A DNA stretch of 45,037 nucleotides from a candidate division KSB1 bacterium (lineage in GTDB: Bacteria; Zhuqueibacterota; JdFR-76; DREG01). Positions 32,370 to 41,670 of this stretch are shown in pieces (the first letter of the stretch is position 1; each line of letters opens with the position of its first letter). The stretch is taken from the NCBI GenBank assembly GCA_022566355.1, contig JADFJB010000020.1, positions 1 through 45,037 on the forward strand, given 5' to 3'. The position numbers were made by a program, and so were the translations under genes. The notes below the pieces were generated by a model. The model was not told the DNA's origin, did no database searches, and saw only the letters and a list, made by a program, of their open reading frames with translations.

Positions 32370-35300
32370 TTAACGTCCATGGCAGTGTTTATATTTCTTG
32401 CCACTCCCACATGGGCATGGATTATTTCGACCCACCTTTTGTTCAACTTTAATGGGTTTTAGTTTACCTCTGCTTGCTGCTTGTACTGGCGATCCTGATC
32501 CTTCTTCAACTCCTGCATATTGATATCCCATCCCTGTGGAGGCAGCATGGCTGGTTTCCATTTCCTGTGGTATTGAGCTCCTTCGGCTTTCAACAACATT
32601 GGTAGGTTGGGCTTTAAATACCAATTCAAGCACCAATTCATTCTTATTTGCCAACATTTCGGTAAATGCTCGAAATCCTTCCTGTTTATACTCCAAAAGT
32701 GGATTTTTTTGCCCGTAAGCCCGGAGGCCAATTCCTTCTTTAAGCATGTCCATTTCATATAAATGCTCTTTCCAGCGTTCATCAATTACGCTTAGAACGG
32801 CAATCTTCTCAAGATGGCGCTGAATTTCGGAGCCAAAACTCTCTTCCTTTCTCTGGTAAAGTTTTTTCGCCTGTTCCAGGATAGTATCGAAAAGTTCATT
32901 TTGAGTAATGGTTGTTGTTTGTTCCGAATCAATTTTCATATTTAATAGCAAAACTCGCATCAATTCGCTTCGCAGACCATCCCAATCCCAATCTTCCTGG
33001 TATTCCTTATTGGTGTACTGCTCAACTGATTTCTCTACGAATGTAGCCAGCATCTCCATTATATCATCTTTTAGATTAGGTTCTCTTAAAGCGTGGTTTC
33101 TTTGACGATAAATATTTTCTCTCTGTTTATTCATTACATCGTCATATTCAAGAAGATGCTTACGAATGCCAAAATTTTGTGCTTCTACTTTTTTCTGGGC
33201 TCTTTGAATAGATTTCGTCACCATACTATGTTGAATTACTTCGCCATCCTCAAGCCCCATTCGATCCATAACTCCGGCTATTCTATCTGAGCGAAATAAC
33301 CGCATTAGATCATCTTCCAGGGAAATATAAAAGAGACTGGAGCCAGGGTCTCCTTGTCGTGCGGCACGCCCGCGAAGCTGTAAATCAATCCTCCGGGCTT
33401 CGTGTCTTTCTGTGGCTACTATATGTAACCCATCCAAGTTCTTAGCAACACCTGCGCCAAGTTTGATATCCGTTCCGCGGCCTGCCATATTTGTTGCAAT
33501 AGTAATCATTCCCGGTTCGCCAGCTTTCGCCACAATTTCCGCTTCCTTCTGATGATACTTGGCATTTAATACATTGTGGCGAATTCCACGACGCTTTAGC
33601 ATCCGGCTTAACAATTCGGATACATCAACTGAAACCGTACCGACCAACACCGGTCGGCGAATCTTGCTCATTTTTTCTAGTTCATCTATAATAGCATTGT
33701 ATTTTTCGCGTTTAGTACGAAAAATATGATCTTCATAATCTATTCGTATATTTTTCTCATTTGTAGGTATTACCGTAACATCTAGTTTGTAAATCTCCCA
33801 AAATTCCGAGGCTTCGGTTTCAGCAGTCCCCGTCATCCCTGCCAGTTTTTCATACATCCTGAAATAATTCTGCAATGTGATGGTAGCCAGTGTTTGGGTC
33901 TCACGCTCAATTTTTACATTTTCTTTAGCTTCTAATGCCTGATGAAGACCGTCGCTAAATCTTCTGCCGGGCATAAGGCGACCGGTAAATTCATCTACAA
34001 TCATTACCTTATTTTCAGAAACAACGTATTCTACATCCTTCTCAAACAGCGAATAGGCTTTCAACAATTGATTGACATTGTGTGCACGTTCACTCACTTC
34101 ACCGTATTCTTTATAAACCTCTGCACGTTTTTGTTGTTTTTCCGATTCCGACAAGCTTTCATCACCTTCCATTTCGGAAAGGATGGCATCGACATCAGGT
34201 ATGATAAACATACCTCCATCATCATGCGGTGAAAGTAACAACCGGCCTTTATCCGTTAAATCCGTCACATTGCTTTTTTCATCAATGGCATAGTAGAGTT
34301 CCTCATCAACCTCATGCAGTTTTTTATCACGGATAAAATCGTTCTCAACCCGCGTAATCAATTTAGCTATGCCCGTCTCCTGGACCATTTTTTGCAATCG
34401 TTTATTCTTGGGTCCTCCTCGTTGAGACTGCAATAATTTTATTCCGGCTTCGTATTCTTTTTCTTTGTCATCAGATTCTAACAATCTTTCTGCTTCTGCT
34501 AATAATTGATTCACAAGGACAGTTTGTTTTTTTACCAGCTGGTTTACAAGAGGTTTTAACTCGTCATATTTATGTGTAGAATGACTGACCGGTCCCGAGA
34601 TGATCAGAGGTGTACGGGCTTCATCAATCAGTACGCTATCCACTTCATCTACGATTGCATAATGATGTGTTCGCTGGACGACATTGTCCAGGGAATGGGC
34701 CATGTTATCACGTAAGTAATCAAAACCATATTCATTATTAGTTCCGTAGGTAATATCTGCATTATACGCGACCTTGCGTTCTTCAGGACTCATATCGTTC
34801 AAAAGATAAGCGACTCGAAGACCGAGGAATTCGTAAATTCTGCCCATCCATTCAGCGTCACGACGAGCTAAATAATCATTAACAGTGACTAAGTGGACGC
34901 CTTTTCCGGGAAGAGCATTGAGATAAATTGGCATTGTTGCAGCTAGGGTTTTTCCTTCTCCTGTTGCCATTTCTGCAATTCTACCCTGGTGCAGAACAAT
35001 TGCACCAATTAACTGGACATCATAGGGGATCATGTCCCATTTAGTCGGTTGATCCACTACATTCCATGTGGAGCCAACAAGTCTATGGCAAACTTCTTTG
35101 ACAACTGCAAAGGCTTCAGGAAGAATTTCATCAAGTACTTCCTGAATTTTCTCCGACTCTTGCTCTTCTAATTCTTGAATCTGACTACGAAGTTCTTCAC
35201 GATATTCTGCATCTTTCCCCTCTGAAAAACTTGTGTCTAATTCATTACGCAAATCAGAAATCTCATCTTGTGTTGATTTTACATTCTTATATACTCTTTG

Positions 35301-35453
35301 GCGAAATTTGGGTGTTTGCTCTTTTAATTCGTCATCACTCAACGTTTGAAATTCTTCATAATATCTATTGATTTCATCAACGATTGGAAGAATTTTTTTT
35401 ATCTCTCTTGCGTGTTTAGAGCCAAATACCTTTGTGAAAATGCTGACTGCCAT
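32370..35453 (-). CDS. secA: Preprotein translocase ATPase SecA
   Basis: This 1027-residue SecA is the motor that drives preproteins through SecYEG. The Walker A motif MATGEGKT is at 162-169, followed by the DEAD-type VDEVDSVLIDEAR. The second helicase domain has ATNMAGRGTDI and RGRAARQGDPG. The C terminus ends with the zinc motif CPCGSGKKYKHC, which binds SecB or ribosomes. It is longer than the roughly 900-residue E. coli protein because of an insert of more than 100 residues in the preprotein cross-linking region (around 300-430), as in Bacteroidetes/Chlorobi-type SecA. GGGAAAA precedes the ATG. Confidence 0.97.
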   Translation of the reverse strand: MAVSIFTKVFGSKHAREIKKILPIVDEINRYYEEFQTLSDDELKEQTPKFRQRVYKNVKSTQDEISDLRNELDTSFSEGKDAEYREELRSQIQELEEQESEKIQEVLDEILPEAFAVVKEVCHRLVGSTWNVVDQPTKWDMIPYDVQLIGAIVLHQGRIAEMATGEGKTLAATMPIYLNALPGKGVHLVTVNDYLARRDAEWMGRIYEFLGLRVAYLLNDMSPEERKVAYNADITYGTNNEYGFDYLRDNMAHSLDNVVQRTHHYAIVDEVDSVLIDEARTPLIISGPVSHSTHKYDELKPLVNQLVKKQTVLVNQLLAEAERLLESDDKEKEYEAGIKLLQSQRGGPKNKRLQKMVQETGIAKLITRVENDFIRDKKLHEVDEELYYAIDEKSNVTDLTDKGRLLLSPHDDGGMFIIPDVDAILSEMEGDESLSESEKQQKRAEVYKEYGEVSERAHNVNQLLKAYSLFEKDVEYVVSENKVMIVDEFTGRLMPGRRFSDGLHQALEAKENVKIERETQTLATITLQNYFRMYEKLAGMTGTAETEASEFWEIYKLDVTVIPTNEKNIRIDYEDHIFRTKREKYNAIIDELEKMSKIRRPVLVGTVSVDVSELLSRMLKRRGIRHNVLNAKYHQKEAEIVAKAGEPGMITIATNMAGRGTDIKLGAGVAKNLDGLHIVATERHEARRIDLQLRGRAARQGDPGSSLFYISLEDDLMRLFRSDRIAGVMDRMGLEDGEVIQHSMVTKSIQRAQKKVEAQNFGIRKHLLEYDDVMNKQRENIYRQRNHALREPNLKDDIMEMLATFVEKSVEQYTNKEYQEDWDWDGLRSELMRVLLLNMKIDSEQTTTITQNELFDTILEQAKKLYQRKEESFGSEIQRHLEKIAVLSVIDERWKEHLYEMDMLKEGIGLRAYGQKNPLLEYKQEGFRAFTEMLANKNELVLELVFKAQPTNVVESRRSSIPQEMETSHAASTGMGYQYAGVEEGSGSPVQAASRGKLKPIKVEQKVGRNNPCPCGSGKKYKHCHGR

Positions 35454-35579
35454 AATGCTATTTTTCCCAGTTATGTCGATTTGTTAGAATAATAAACTTA
35501 TCCCTCTTACGGTTTAAAGGATAATTTAGTTCAAAACTCAAATTTACAGAATAATTAACGAATAAAATTATTAAAATTA

Positions 35580-36035
35580 CTAATCCTCCAATAATCCTCT
35601 GCCAATTTTATGTAAATCTCCCGATTTTCTTAAATCTTGCAATATCGAATCTAAAATACCATTTATAAAAATCCCACTTTTTTCGGTGCTGTACTTTTTT
35701 GCGATCTCAATCGCTTCATTGATCGTAACTTTCGGAGGTATATCTTCAAAAAGCAATAACTCGCATATTCCGATTCTCAAAATTAATCGATCTAAGATTG
35801 CAATTCGAGAAAATTCCCAGTTGAATGCTTTTTCTTTAATACGCTTATCCAATTCGGAAATGTTTTCGATAGATTTGTGGATTAGGTTGTTTGCAAACTC
35901 GGCGCTGTTCTCATCCGAAAGTTCTTCACCCGGAAAATTCTCAATAACCTGCTGTATGGGATTAGCAGTCATTTCGTACGAATATAGAACCTGCAAAGCA
36001 TGCTCTCGAGCCATTCTTCTACCGCTTTTTCCCAT
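35580..36035 (-). CDS. nusB: Transcription antitermination factor NusB
   Basis: This 151-residue all-helical protein is NusB, which with S10 (NusE) binds boxA RNA during rRNA antitermination. The arginine-rich start SGRRMAREHALQVLYSYEM and the core IAILDRLILRIGICELL followed by PPKVTINEAIEIAKKY are diagnostic. Length is normal. It starts 15 bases after ilvE and is followed by 126 AT-rich bases before secA. It is probably cotranscribed with ilvE. Confidence 0.95.
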   Translation of the reverse strand: MGKSGRRMAREHALQVLYSYEMTANPIQQVIENFPGEELSDENSAEFANNLIHKSIENISELDKRIKEKAFNWEFSRIAILDRLILRIGICELLLFEDIPPKVTINEAIEIAKKYSTEKSGIFINGILDSILQDLRKSGDLHKIGRGLLED

Positions 36036-36050
36036 GAATTGAAAAAAATC

Positions 36051-36980
36051 CTATGTGTATACCTGGGTTAACCAATTATACCGATCTTCGTACTCGCCCT
36101 TAAACAAACCAAAAAATCTCTCTTGTAATTTTTGGGTCATAGGACCTCGTTTACCTTCTCCAATCTGGATTTTATCAATAGATCTCACAGGAGTAATTTC
36201 GACTGCTGTACCCGAAAAGAAAACTTCATCAGCAACGTATAGCAAGGATCTCGGAAGCATTTGTTTTTGGACTTCAATTCCGAACTCCTCAGCCAAATCA
36301 AAGACACAATCTCGTGTAATTCCAGGTAAAATCGATGCTGCTAATGGAGGGGTATATAGAATGCCTCCATAGACGATGAATACATTCGCACCACTTCCTT
36401 CACTAACATATCCTTCCTGATTCAGCGCTATTCCTTCGCTATAACCATTTACATCTGCTTCCATTCTAATCAATTGACCATTCATATAATTGCCGCCGGC
36501 TTTTGCCATACTAGGCATTGTATTAGCTGGCAAACGGCTCCAGGATGACACACAAACATCCACACCCTCTGTAATGGCTTCATCTCCCAGGTATCCACCC
36601 CAATCCCATGCTGAAATGGCAACATTTATGGGACATCCTTTTGGCAGTACTCCCAAATTTCCATAACCACGAAATACCACCGGCCGAATGTAAGCTTCTT
36701 TAAACTTATTCATTTTGATAACATCAATACATCCCTGGTAAATTTCATCATAGGTAAATGGAATATCTATACGATAGATCTTTGCAGAATTAAACAAACG
36801 TTTAATGTGTTTGTCCAATCTAAAGATTGCCGTTCCAACACTGCCGGTATTATAACAGCGAATCCCTTCAAATACACTGGAGCCATAATGAATAACATGA
36901 GCATTTACATGAACGGTAGCATCTTTCCAATCTACCATTTCCCCATCATACCAAATTTTTGAACTCTCGTTAAAGCCCAT
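36051..36980 (-). CDS. ilvE: Branched-chain amino acid aminotransferase
   Basis: This 309-residue class IV PLP-dependent aminotransferase interconverts leucine, isoleucine and valine with their 2-oxo acids. The PLP lysine is Lys160 (PSMAKAGGNYMN). HYGSSVFEGIRCY near residue 31, EGSGANVF and FFSGTAVEITPV are typical of bacterial IlvE. GGAGG lies six bases before the ATG. It follows the acyl-CoA genes in the same direction (123-base gap), so it may provide 2-oxo acids to that catabolic set, although it also serves biosynthesis. Confidence 0.95.
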   Translation of the reverse strand: MGFNESSKIWYDGEMVDWKDATVHVNAHVIHYGSSVFEGIRCYNTGSVGTAIFRLDKHIKRLFNSAKIYRIDIPFTYDEIYQGCIDVIKMNKFKEAYIRPVVFRGYGNLGVLPKGCPINVAISAWDWGGYLGDEAITEGVDVCVSSWSRLPANTMPSMAKAGGNYMNGQLIRMEADVNGYSEGIALNQEGYVSEGSGANVFIVYGGILYTPPLAASILPGITRDCVFDLAEEFGIEVQKQMLPRSLLYVADEVFFSGTAVEITPVRSIDKIQIGEGKRGPMTQKLQERFFGLFKGEYEDRYNWLTQVYT

Positions 36981-37103
36981 TTAAATCCTCCGAATAAAAA
37001 TTATTATTCCGAATGTTAATTAAAAGTTAACTAATCTGCCCAGAACTTACAAGAATATTCAAAGAACAATGGAATTAATCGAAATAATTATAATTAGAAC
37101 CAA

Positions 37104-38246
37104 CTATTCACTTAAGAGTTTCCTGGCAATAACGAGTTTTTGGATTTCGGTGGTTCCTTCATATAATTCTGTTATTTTCGCATCCCGAAAATAGCGTTCC
37201 ACAGGAAAATCCTTAAGATAACCATATCCCCCTAAGATTTGGACAGCTTCATCGGATGCCCACACAGCTACTTGTGAAGCTTTCAATTTTGCCATTGCTG
37301 CTGCTTGAACATAGTCTTTCCCGATTTGTCTTAAAAATGCTGCATGGTAAAGCATCATGCGGGCGCATTCTATTTCTGTTGCCATATCAGCCAACTTTGA
37401 CTGGATAGCTGAAAACTCACTCAATGTTTTACCAAACTGCTTGCGTTCCTTAGCATAATTCAAAGCAACTTCCAAAGAAGCCCGGGCAATCCCTACCGCT
37501 TGAGCAGCAACTCCCATTCGCCCCCCATCAAGTACACTAAGTGCTATACTTAAACCTTTACCTTCTGGTCCAATTAGATTATCCAATGGAATTCGACAAT
37601 CTTCGAAAGTCAATTCGCAAGTATCGGAACTACGGATACCCATTTTCCTTTCTTTCTTAGAAACGCGAAATCCCGGCGTCCCTTTTTCCACAATGAAAGC
37701 TGAAATACCTTTATAACCCAGGTTACGATCTAAGGTAGCAAAAACGATAATGACATCCGCACTTGCACCGTTTGTAGTGAAATTTTTGGTGCCATTCAAA
37801 ATATATCCATCACCTACTTTCTTTGCAGAGCAAATTAGGCTACCGGGGTCCGAACCGGCGCCTGCTTCAGATAGAGAAAATGCACCGAGCTGTCGACCAC
37901 CCGCCAGAGGCTTTAGATATTTTTCTTTTTGTTCTTCGCTGCCATATTTCAGGAAGACTTCACAGACCAATGAATTATTAACGGATACGATGACTGCTGA
38001 AGAAGCATCGACCTTTGCAATTTCTTCCAGCATAACGACATAGCTAACCGGATCCATGCCTGCTCCGTCATACTCTTCCGGCACCATAATCCCCATAAAT
38101 CCTAACTCGCCCATCTGTTTGATTTCTTCTTCAGGAAATCTTTCTTCTTCGTCTCTCTCATCAACGTTCTTGGCTAACACTTCTTGGGCGAACGATTTAG
38201 CTGTTTCGCGAACCATTTCTTGTTCTTCGCTTAATTCAAAATTCAT
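37104..38246 (-). CDS. Acyl-CoA dehydrogenase (short-chain type)
   Basis: This 380-residue FAD enzyme oxidises acyl-CoA to enoyl-CoA. The family signatures FSLSEAGAGSDPGS (FAD/substrate loop) and QILGGYGYLKDFPVERYFRD are complete. The catalytic base is Glu363 in LYEGTTEIQ, the position used by short- and medium-chain enzymes. The isovaleryl and long-chain type has Ala or Gly there. AAAGGAA precedes the ATG. It lies between the 3-hydroxyacyl-CoA dehydrogenase gene and ilvE. Electron transfer flavoprotein genes are not in the window. Confidence 0.93.
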   Translation of the reverse strand: MNFELSEEQEMVRETAKSFAQEVLAKNVDERDEEERFPEEEIKQMGELGFMGIMVPEEYDGAGMDPVSYVVMLEEIAKVDASSAVIVSVNNSLVCEVFLKYGSEEQKEKYLKPLAGGRQLGAFSLSEAGAGSDPGSLICSAKKVGDGYILNGTKNFTTNGASADVIIVFATLDRNLGYKGISAFIVEKGTPGFRVSKKERKMGIRSSDTCELTFEDCRIPLDNLIGPEGKGLSIALSVLDGGRMGVAAQAVGIARASLEVALNYAKERKQFGKTLSEFSAIQSKLADMATEIECARMMLYHAAFLRQIGKDYVQAAAMAKLKASQVAVWASDEAVQILGGYGYLKDFPVERYFRDAKITELYEGTTEIQKLVIARKLLSE

Positions 38247-38345
38247 AAAATCATTTCCTTTAAGTTTCTATGCGAAATTAAATTTGAAACTTATGCTAAC
38301 CTATTCAATGGTACTAAGTTAAGCTGTAAAGTCTATCGACAACAA

Positions 38346-39194
38346 TTAATAGTTATAAAACCCACGTCCACTTTTTTTACCCAAATATCCTGCCGTGACC
38401 ATTTTTTTCAATAATGGACAGGGTCGATATTTTGGATCTCCGAATCCTTCATAAAGGACATTCATTATATTTAAACAAACGTCCAAGCCAATAAAATCCG
38501 CTAACCTTAAAGGACCCATTGGATGGTTCATTCCCAATTTCATCACAGTATCGATTGACTCTTCGTTTGCAACACCTTCCATAAGACAATAAATTGCTTC
38601 GTTAATCATCGGCATGAGTACACGATTCGAAATAAAACCCGGATAATCATGAACCTCAACCGGCGTTTTACCAAGTTTTTTTGAAACTTCTATGATTGTA
38701 TTTAATGTATCGTCCGATGTTGCGAGTCCACGAATTACTTCAATCAATGTCATAACCGGGACAGGATTCATAAAATGCATACCAATCACATTTTCCGGTC
38801 GATTGGTCGCAGCCGCTAATTCCGTGATTGAAATCGATGATGTATTAGAAGCAATAATTGCTCCTTCTGTAGTGATTACATCAAGTTTTCTGAAAATATC
38901 GCATTTTAATCTCGCATTCTCAGGAACTGCTTCGATATAGAGAAAAGCATCTTTAACCTCGGCAAAATCGGTTGATGTAGAGACCCTCTTTAAAGTTTCC
39001 TTTTTATCTGTTTCGGATATCAATTCTTTTTTGATTTGTCGATCAAGATTTTTCTCAATTGCGTTTAGAGCACGAGCCAAAAATTCTTGTCTTATATCAA
39101 CTAAACTTACTTTGTAACCACGTTGGGCAAAAATATGAGTAATACCATTTCCCATTGTCCCCGCACCAATCACAACCACCCTATTTTCGTTCAT
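38346..39194 (-). CDS. 3-hydroxybutyryl-CoA dehydrogenase
   Basis: This 282-residue stand-alone 3-hydroxyacyl-CoA dehydrogenase oxidises 3-hydroxyacyl-CoA with NAD(P). The Rossmann motif VVIGAGTMGNGITH begins at residue 7. The catalytic region holds SNTSSISI and the histidine in GMHFMNPVPVM. The C-terminal domain has GFISNRVLMPMINEA and NHPMGPLRLADFIGLD. CAGGAG precedes the ATG at good spacing. It starts 26 bases after the thiolase gene ends, so the two form a unit. No enoyl-CoA hydratase domain is fused and none is encoded nearby. Confidence 0.94.
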   Translation of the reverse strand: MNENRVVVIGAGTMGNGITHIFAQRGYKVSLVDIRQEFLARALNAIEKNLDRQIKKELISETDKKETLKRVSTSTDFAEVKDAFLYIEAVPENARLKCDIFRKLDVITTEGAIIASNTSSISITELAAATNRPENVIGMHFMNPVPVMTLIEVIRGLATSDDTLNTIIEVSKKLGKTPVEVHDYPGFISNRVLMPMINEAIYCLMEGVANEESIDTVMKLGMNHPMGPLRLADFIGLDVCLNIMNVLYEGFGDPKYRPCPLLKKMVTAGYLGKKSGRGFYNY

Positions 39195-39220
39195 CGCAAC
39201 TCCTGCTTAATATATAGTTA

Positions 39221-40405
39221 TCAGCTCTCCACTGTTAAAGCTGCAGCTTCTCCACCACCTATACAAAGAGTCACTAAGCCCTTCTTCAAATTGGTACGCT
39301 TTAAAGCATAAATAAGAGTTGTTAAGATTCGAGCGCCACTTGCCCCGATTGGATGCCCTATAGCAACCGCGCCGCCATGAATGTTTATTTTATCCATCGG
39401 AATAGCTAATTCTCTCTGGGCTGCCAACAGTACCACAGAAAATGCTTCATTAATTTCAAATAAGTCTATTTCGTTTAGATCGAGATTAGATTTCTTTAAA
39501 ACTTTTTGAATTGCACCAATTGGCGCAGTCGTAAACCATTCCGGTTTATGTGCAAAAGATGCCTGGCCTTTGATCGTCACAAGTGGTTCGATGCCTAGTT
39601 CCTTGGCTTTATCTGCCGACATAACAACTATCGCAGCAGCACCATCATTGATCTTTGAGGCATTGGCAGCAGTCACTGTTCCATCTTCATCGAATGCAGG
39701 TCGTAAAGTTTTCATCTTATCAAAGTTAACTTTCTTCGGTTCCTCATCTTCGGAAACAGACAGGGGATCCCCTTTTCTCTGCGAGATTGAAACCGGAACA
39801 ATCTCATCTGTAAACCAGCCTGATTCTTGTGCCGCCAAAGCACGTTTATAACTCAACTCTGCAAATTCATCCTGATCCTGCCGCGTAATGGTTTTCTCTC
39901 GAGCACAAAGTTCAGCTGCATTTCCCATATGATAATTATTGTAAACATCCCACAAACCATCTTTAATCAAGCCATCAACTAATTGGCCGTGGCCCAGTCT
40001 ATAGCCTTGCCTGGCTTTTTCCAGATAATACGGAGCTTGACTCATGTTTTCCATACCGCCAGCCACAATAATATCTGCATCGCCAAGGAGAATCGCCTGA
40101 GTTGCCAACATAACTGCCTTTAATCCGGAACCACATACTTTATTGATGGTCATACATTCAACATTGGTTGGTAAACCAGCACCTAAGGCAGCTTGGCGTG
40201 CCGGGGCTTGGCCAAGCCCTGCGGGTAAAACACACCCCATAATCACTTCATCCACATCTGATGTATTTATATTCACACGTTTCAAAGCTTCTTCAATTAC
40301 AATTGAACCAAGTTTTGTAGCGGGTACTGTTGCCAATGCTCCATTGAAAGCACCCACCGCAGTCCTGCAAGCACTCACAATTACAGCTTCTTTATTGTTT
40401 ACCAT
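39221..40405 (-). CDS. Acetyl-CoA acetyltransferase (thiolase)
   Basis: This 394-residue thiolase cleaves 3-ketoacyl-CoA or condenses two acetyl-CoA. The acyl-carrying cysteine is Cys91 (NKVCGSGLKAV). The second site is His351 in AIGHPIGASG, and the catalytic acid is Cys381 in TLCIGGGEA. AGGAGG lies four bases before the ATG. The gene is 24 bases after the acyl-CoA dehydrogenase gene and 26 before the 3-hydroxyacyl-CoA dehydrogenase gene, consistent with a beta-oxidation-type operon. Substrate chain length is probably short. Confidence 0.95.
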   Translation of the reverse strand: MVNNKEAVIVSACRTAVGAFNGALATVPATKLGSIVIEEALKRVNINTSDVDEVIMGCVLPAGLGQAPARQAALGAGLPTNVECMTINKVCGSGLKAVMLATQAILLGDADIIVAGGMENMSQAPYYLEKARQGYRLGHGQLVDGLIKDGLWDVYNNYHMGNAAELCAREKTITRQDQDEFAELSYKRALAAQESGWFTDEIVPVSISQRKGDPLSVSEDEEPKKVNFDKMKTLRPAFDEDGTVTAANASKINDGAAAIVVMSADKAKELGIEPLVTIKGQASFAHKPEWFTTAPIGAIQKVLKKSNLDLNEIDLFEINEAFSVVLLAAQRELAIPMDKINIHGGAVAIGHPIGASGARILTTLIYALKRTNLKKGLVTLCIGGGEAAALTVES

Positions 40406-40429
40406 GGTTCCTCCTAATGGTCTATTTGG

Positions 40430-41581
40430 TTATTTCACTTCATCTAAAATATACTTAGCAATGACCAAACGCTGAACTTCAGAAGTCCCTTCGCCTATGG
40501 TGGTAAGCTTTGCATCGCGATAATAGCGTTCCACGGGGTAATCTTTTAGATACCCATAACCTCCATGAACCTGGATTGCTTGATTTGTCGTTCTCATTGC
40601 CACTTCCGAAGCGAAAAGCTTGGCCATAGCTGCATATTTCATAAATGCCTTTCCCCTATCTTTTAACCAGGCAGAATGATAGACCATAAGCCTGGCTGCG
40701 GCAATTTCAGTTGCCATATCGGATAACTTGAATCGAATAGGTTGAAAGTTTGAAATTGGCTTACCAAATTGCACCCTTTCACTGGCATATTTTCTGGCGC
40801 GATCGTAAGCAGCTTGTGCTATACCCAATGCCATAGCGCCAATACCTATTCTTCCACCATCTAAGATTTGCATAGCGATTCCAAAGCCCTCTTCCGGTTT
40901 ACCCAGCACGTTTTCTTCCTGAACTATGCAATCTTCGTAAATAATTTCTTGCGTATTTGAAGCGTTCACACCAAGTTTTCTTTCTTCTTTGCCAAGCTTG
41001 AATCCAGGTGACCCTGCTTCTACTATGAATGCAGTAATGCCTTTATGTTTTGCTACGGCTGAATCCGTCCTGGCAAAGGCTATGATGGTCTTAGCATGAC
41101 CGCCATTGGTAACGTACATCTTAGTGCCATTTAAATAATAATTGCCGTTTCTTTTAACGGCTGTCGTTTTTAATGCGGCTGCATCAGAACCTGCATCCGG
41201 TTCGGTAAGACTGAAAGCCCCAAGATTTCTACCCGAACAGAGGTCTGGTAAATATTTGTTCTTCTGTTCTTCAGTTCCCCAATTAAAAATTGGATAAGTA
41301 CCAAGAGATGAGTGGGCACAAAGGGTAAGCGCAGTGGAACCGCATGCTCCGGCAATTTGCTCTACTGCAAGGGCAAATGCCAGGGTATCCATTCCTGCCC
41401 CTTCGTACTCTTCCGGGAACGGAATCCCAAGCAAACCCAATTTACCCATTTTACTTAAGATTTCTTTTGGAAAACGTTTTTGTTCGTCCAGCTCTGATGC
41501 AATAGGCTCCAATTCTGAAGCTACAAAATCACGAACCAGGTCTTGCAGCATTTTATGTTCTTCGGATAATTCGAAATCCAT
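40430..41581 (-). CDS. Acyl-CoA dehydrogenase, second copy
   Basis: This 383-residue FAD-dependent acyl-CoA dehydrogenase is a paralogue of the one at 37104. FSLTEPDAGSDAAALKT and QVHGGYGYLKDYPVERYYRD are the family signatures. The catalytic base is Glu364 in TIGEGTSEVQRL, again the short-chain type position rather than that of isovaleryl-CoA dehydrogenase. GGAGA lies about six bases before the ATG. It follows the acyl-CoA carboxylase beta gene (89-base gap). Two paralogues in one operon suggest two different acyl substrates or successive steps. Confidence 0.93.
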   Translation of the reverse strand: MDFELSEEHKMLQDLVRDFVASELEPIASELDEQKRFPKEILSKMGKLGLLGIPFPEEYEGAGMDTLAFALAVEQIAGACGSTALTLCAHSSLGTYPIFNWGTEEQKNKYLPDLCSGRNLGAFSLTEPDAGSDAAALKTTAVKRNGNYYLNGTKMYVTNGGHAKTIIAFARTDSAVAKHKGITAFIVEAGSPGFKLGKEERKLGVNASNTQEIIYEDCIVQEENVLGKPEEGFGIAMQILDGGRIGIGAMALGIAQAAYDRARKYASERVQFGKPISNFQPIRFKLSDMATEIAAARLMVYHSAWLKDRGKAFMKYAAMAKLFASEVAMRTTNQAIQVHGGYGYLKDYPVERYYRDAKLTTIGEGTSEVQRLVIAKYILDEVK

Positions 41582-41670
41582 AGATTCTCCAAATTACAAT
41601 TAAATATTTAAATTCAATTCTATTTAAAATTATTATTGTTAAGACCAGGAAGAATGAGATTCAACAAAAG

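Noticed and set aside
32346-32370. AT-only inverted repeat at the 3' end of secA as a terminator
   Set aside because: The stem has almost no G-C pairs and would be too weak for intrinsic termination.
37015-37031. GTTAATTAAAAGTTAAC upstream of ilvE as an operator
   Set aside because: The symmetry is imperfect and consists only of A and T with short arms, which is expected by chance in this AT-rich spacer.
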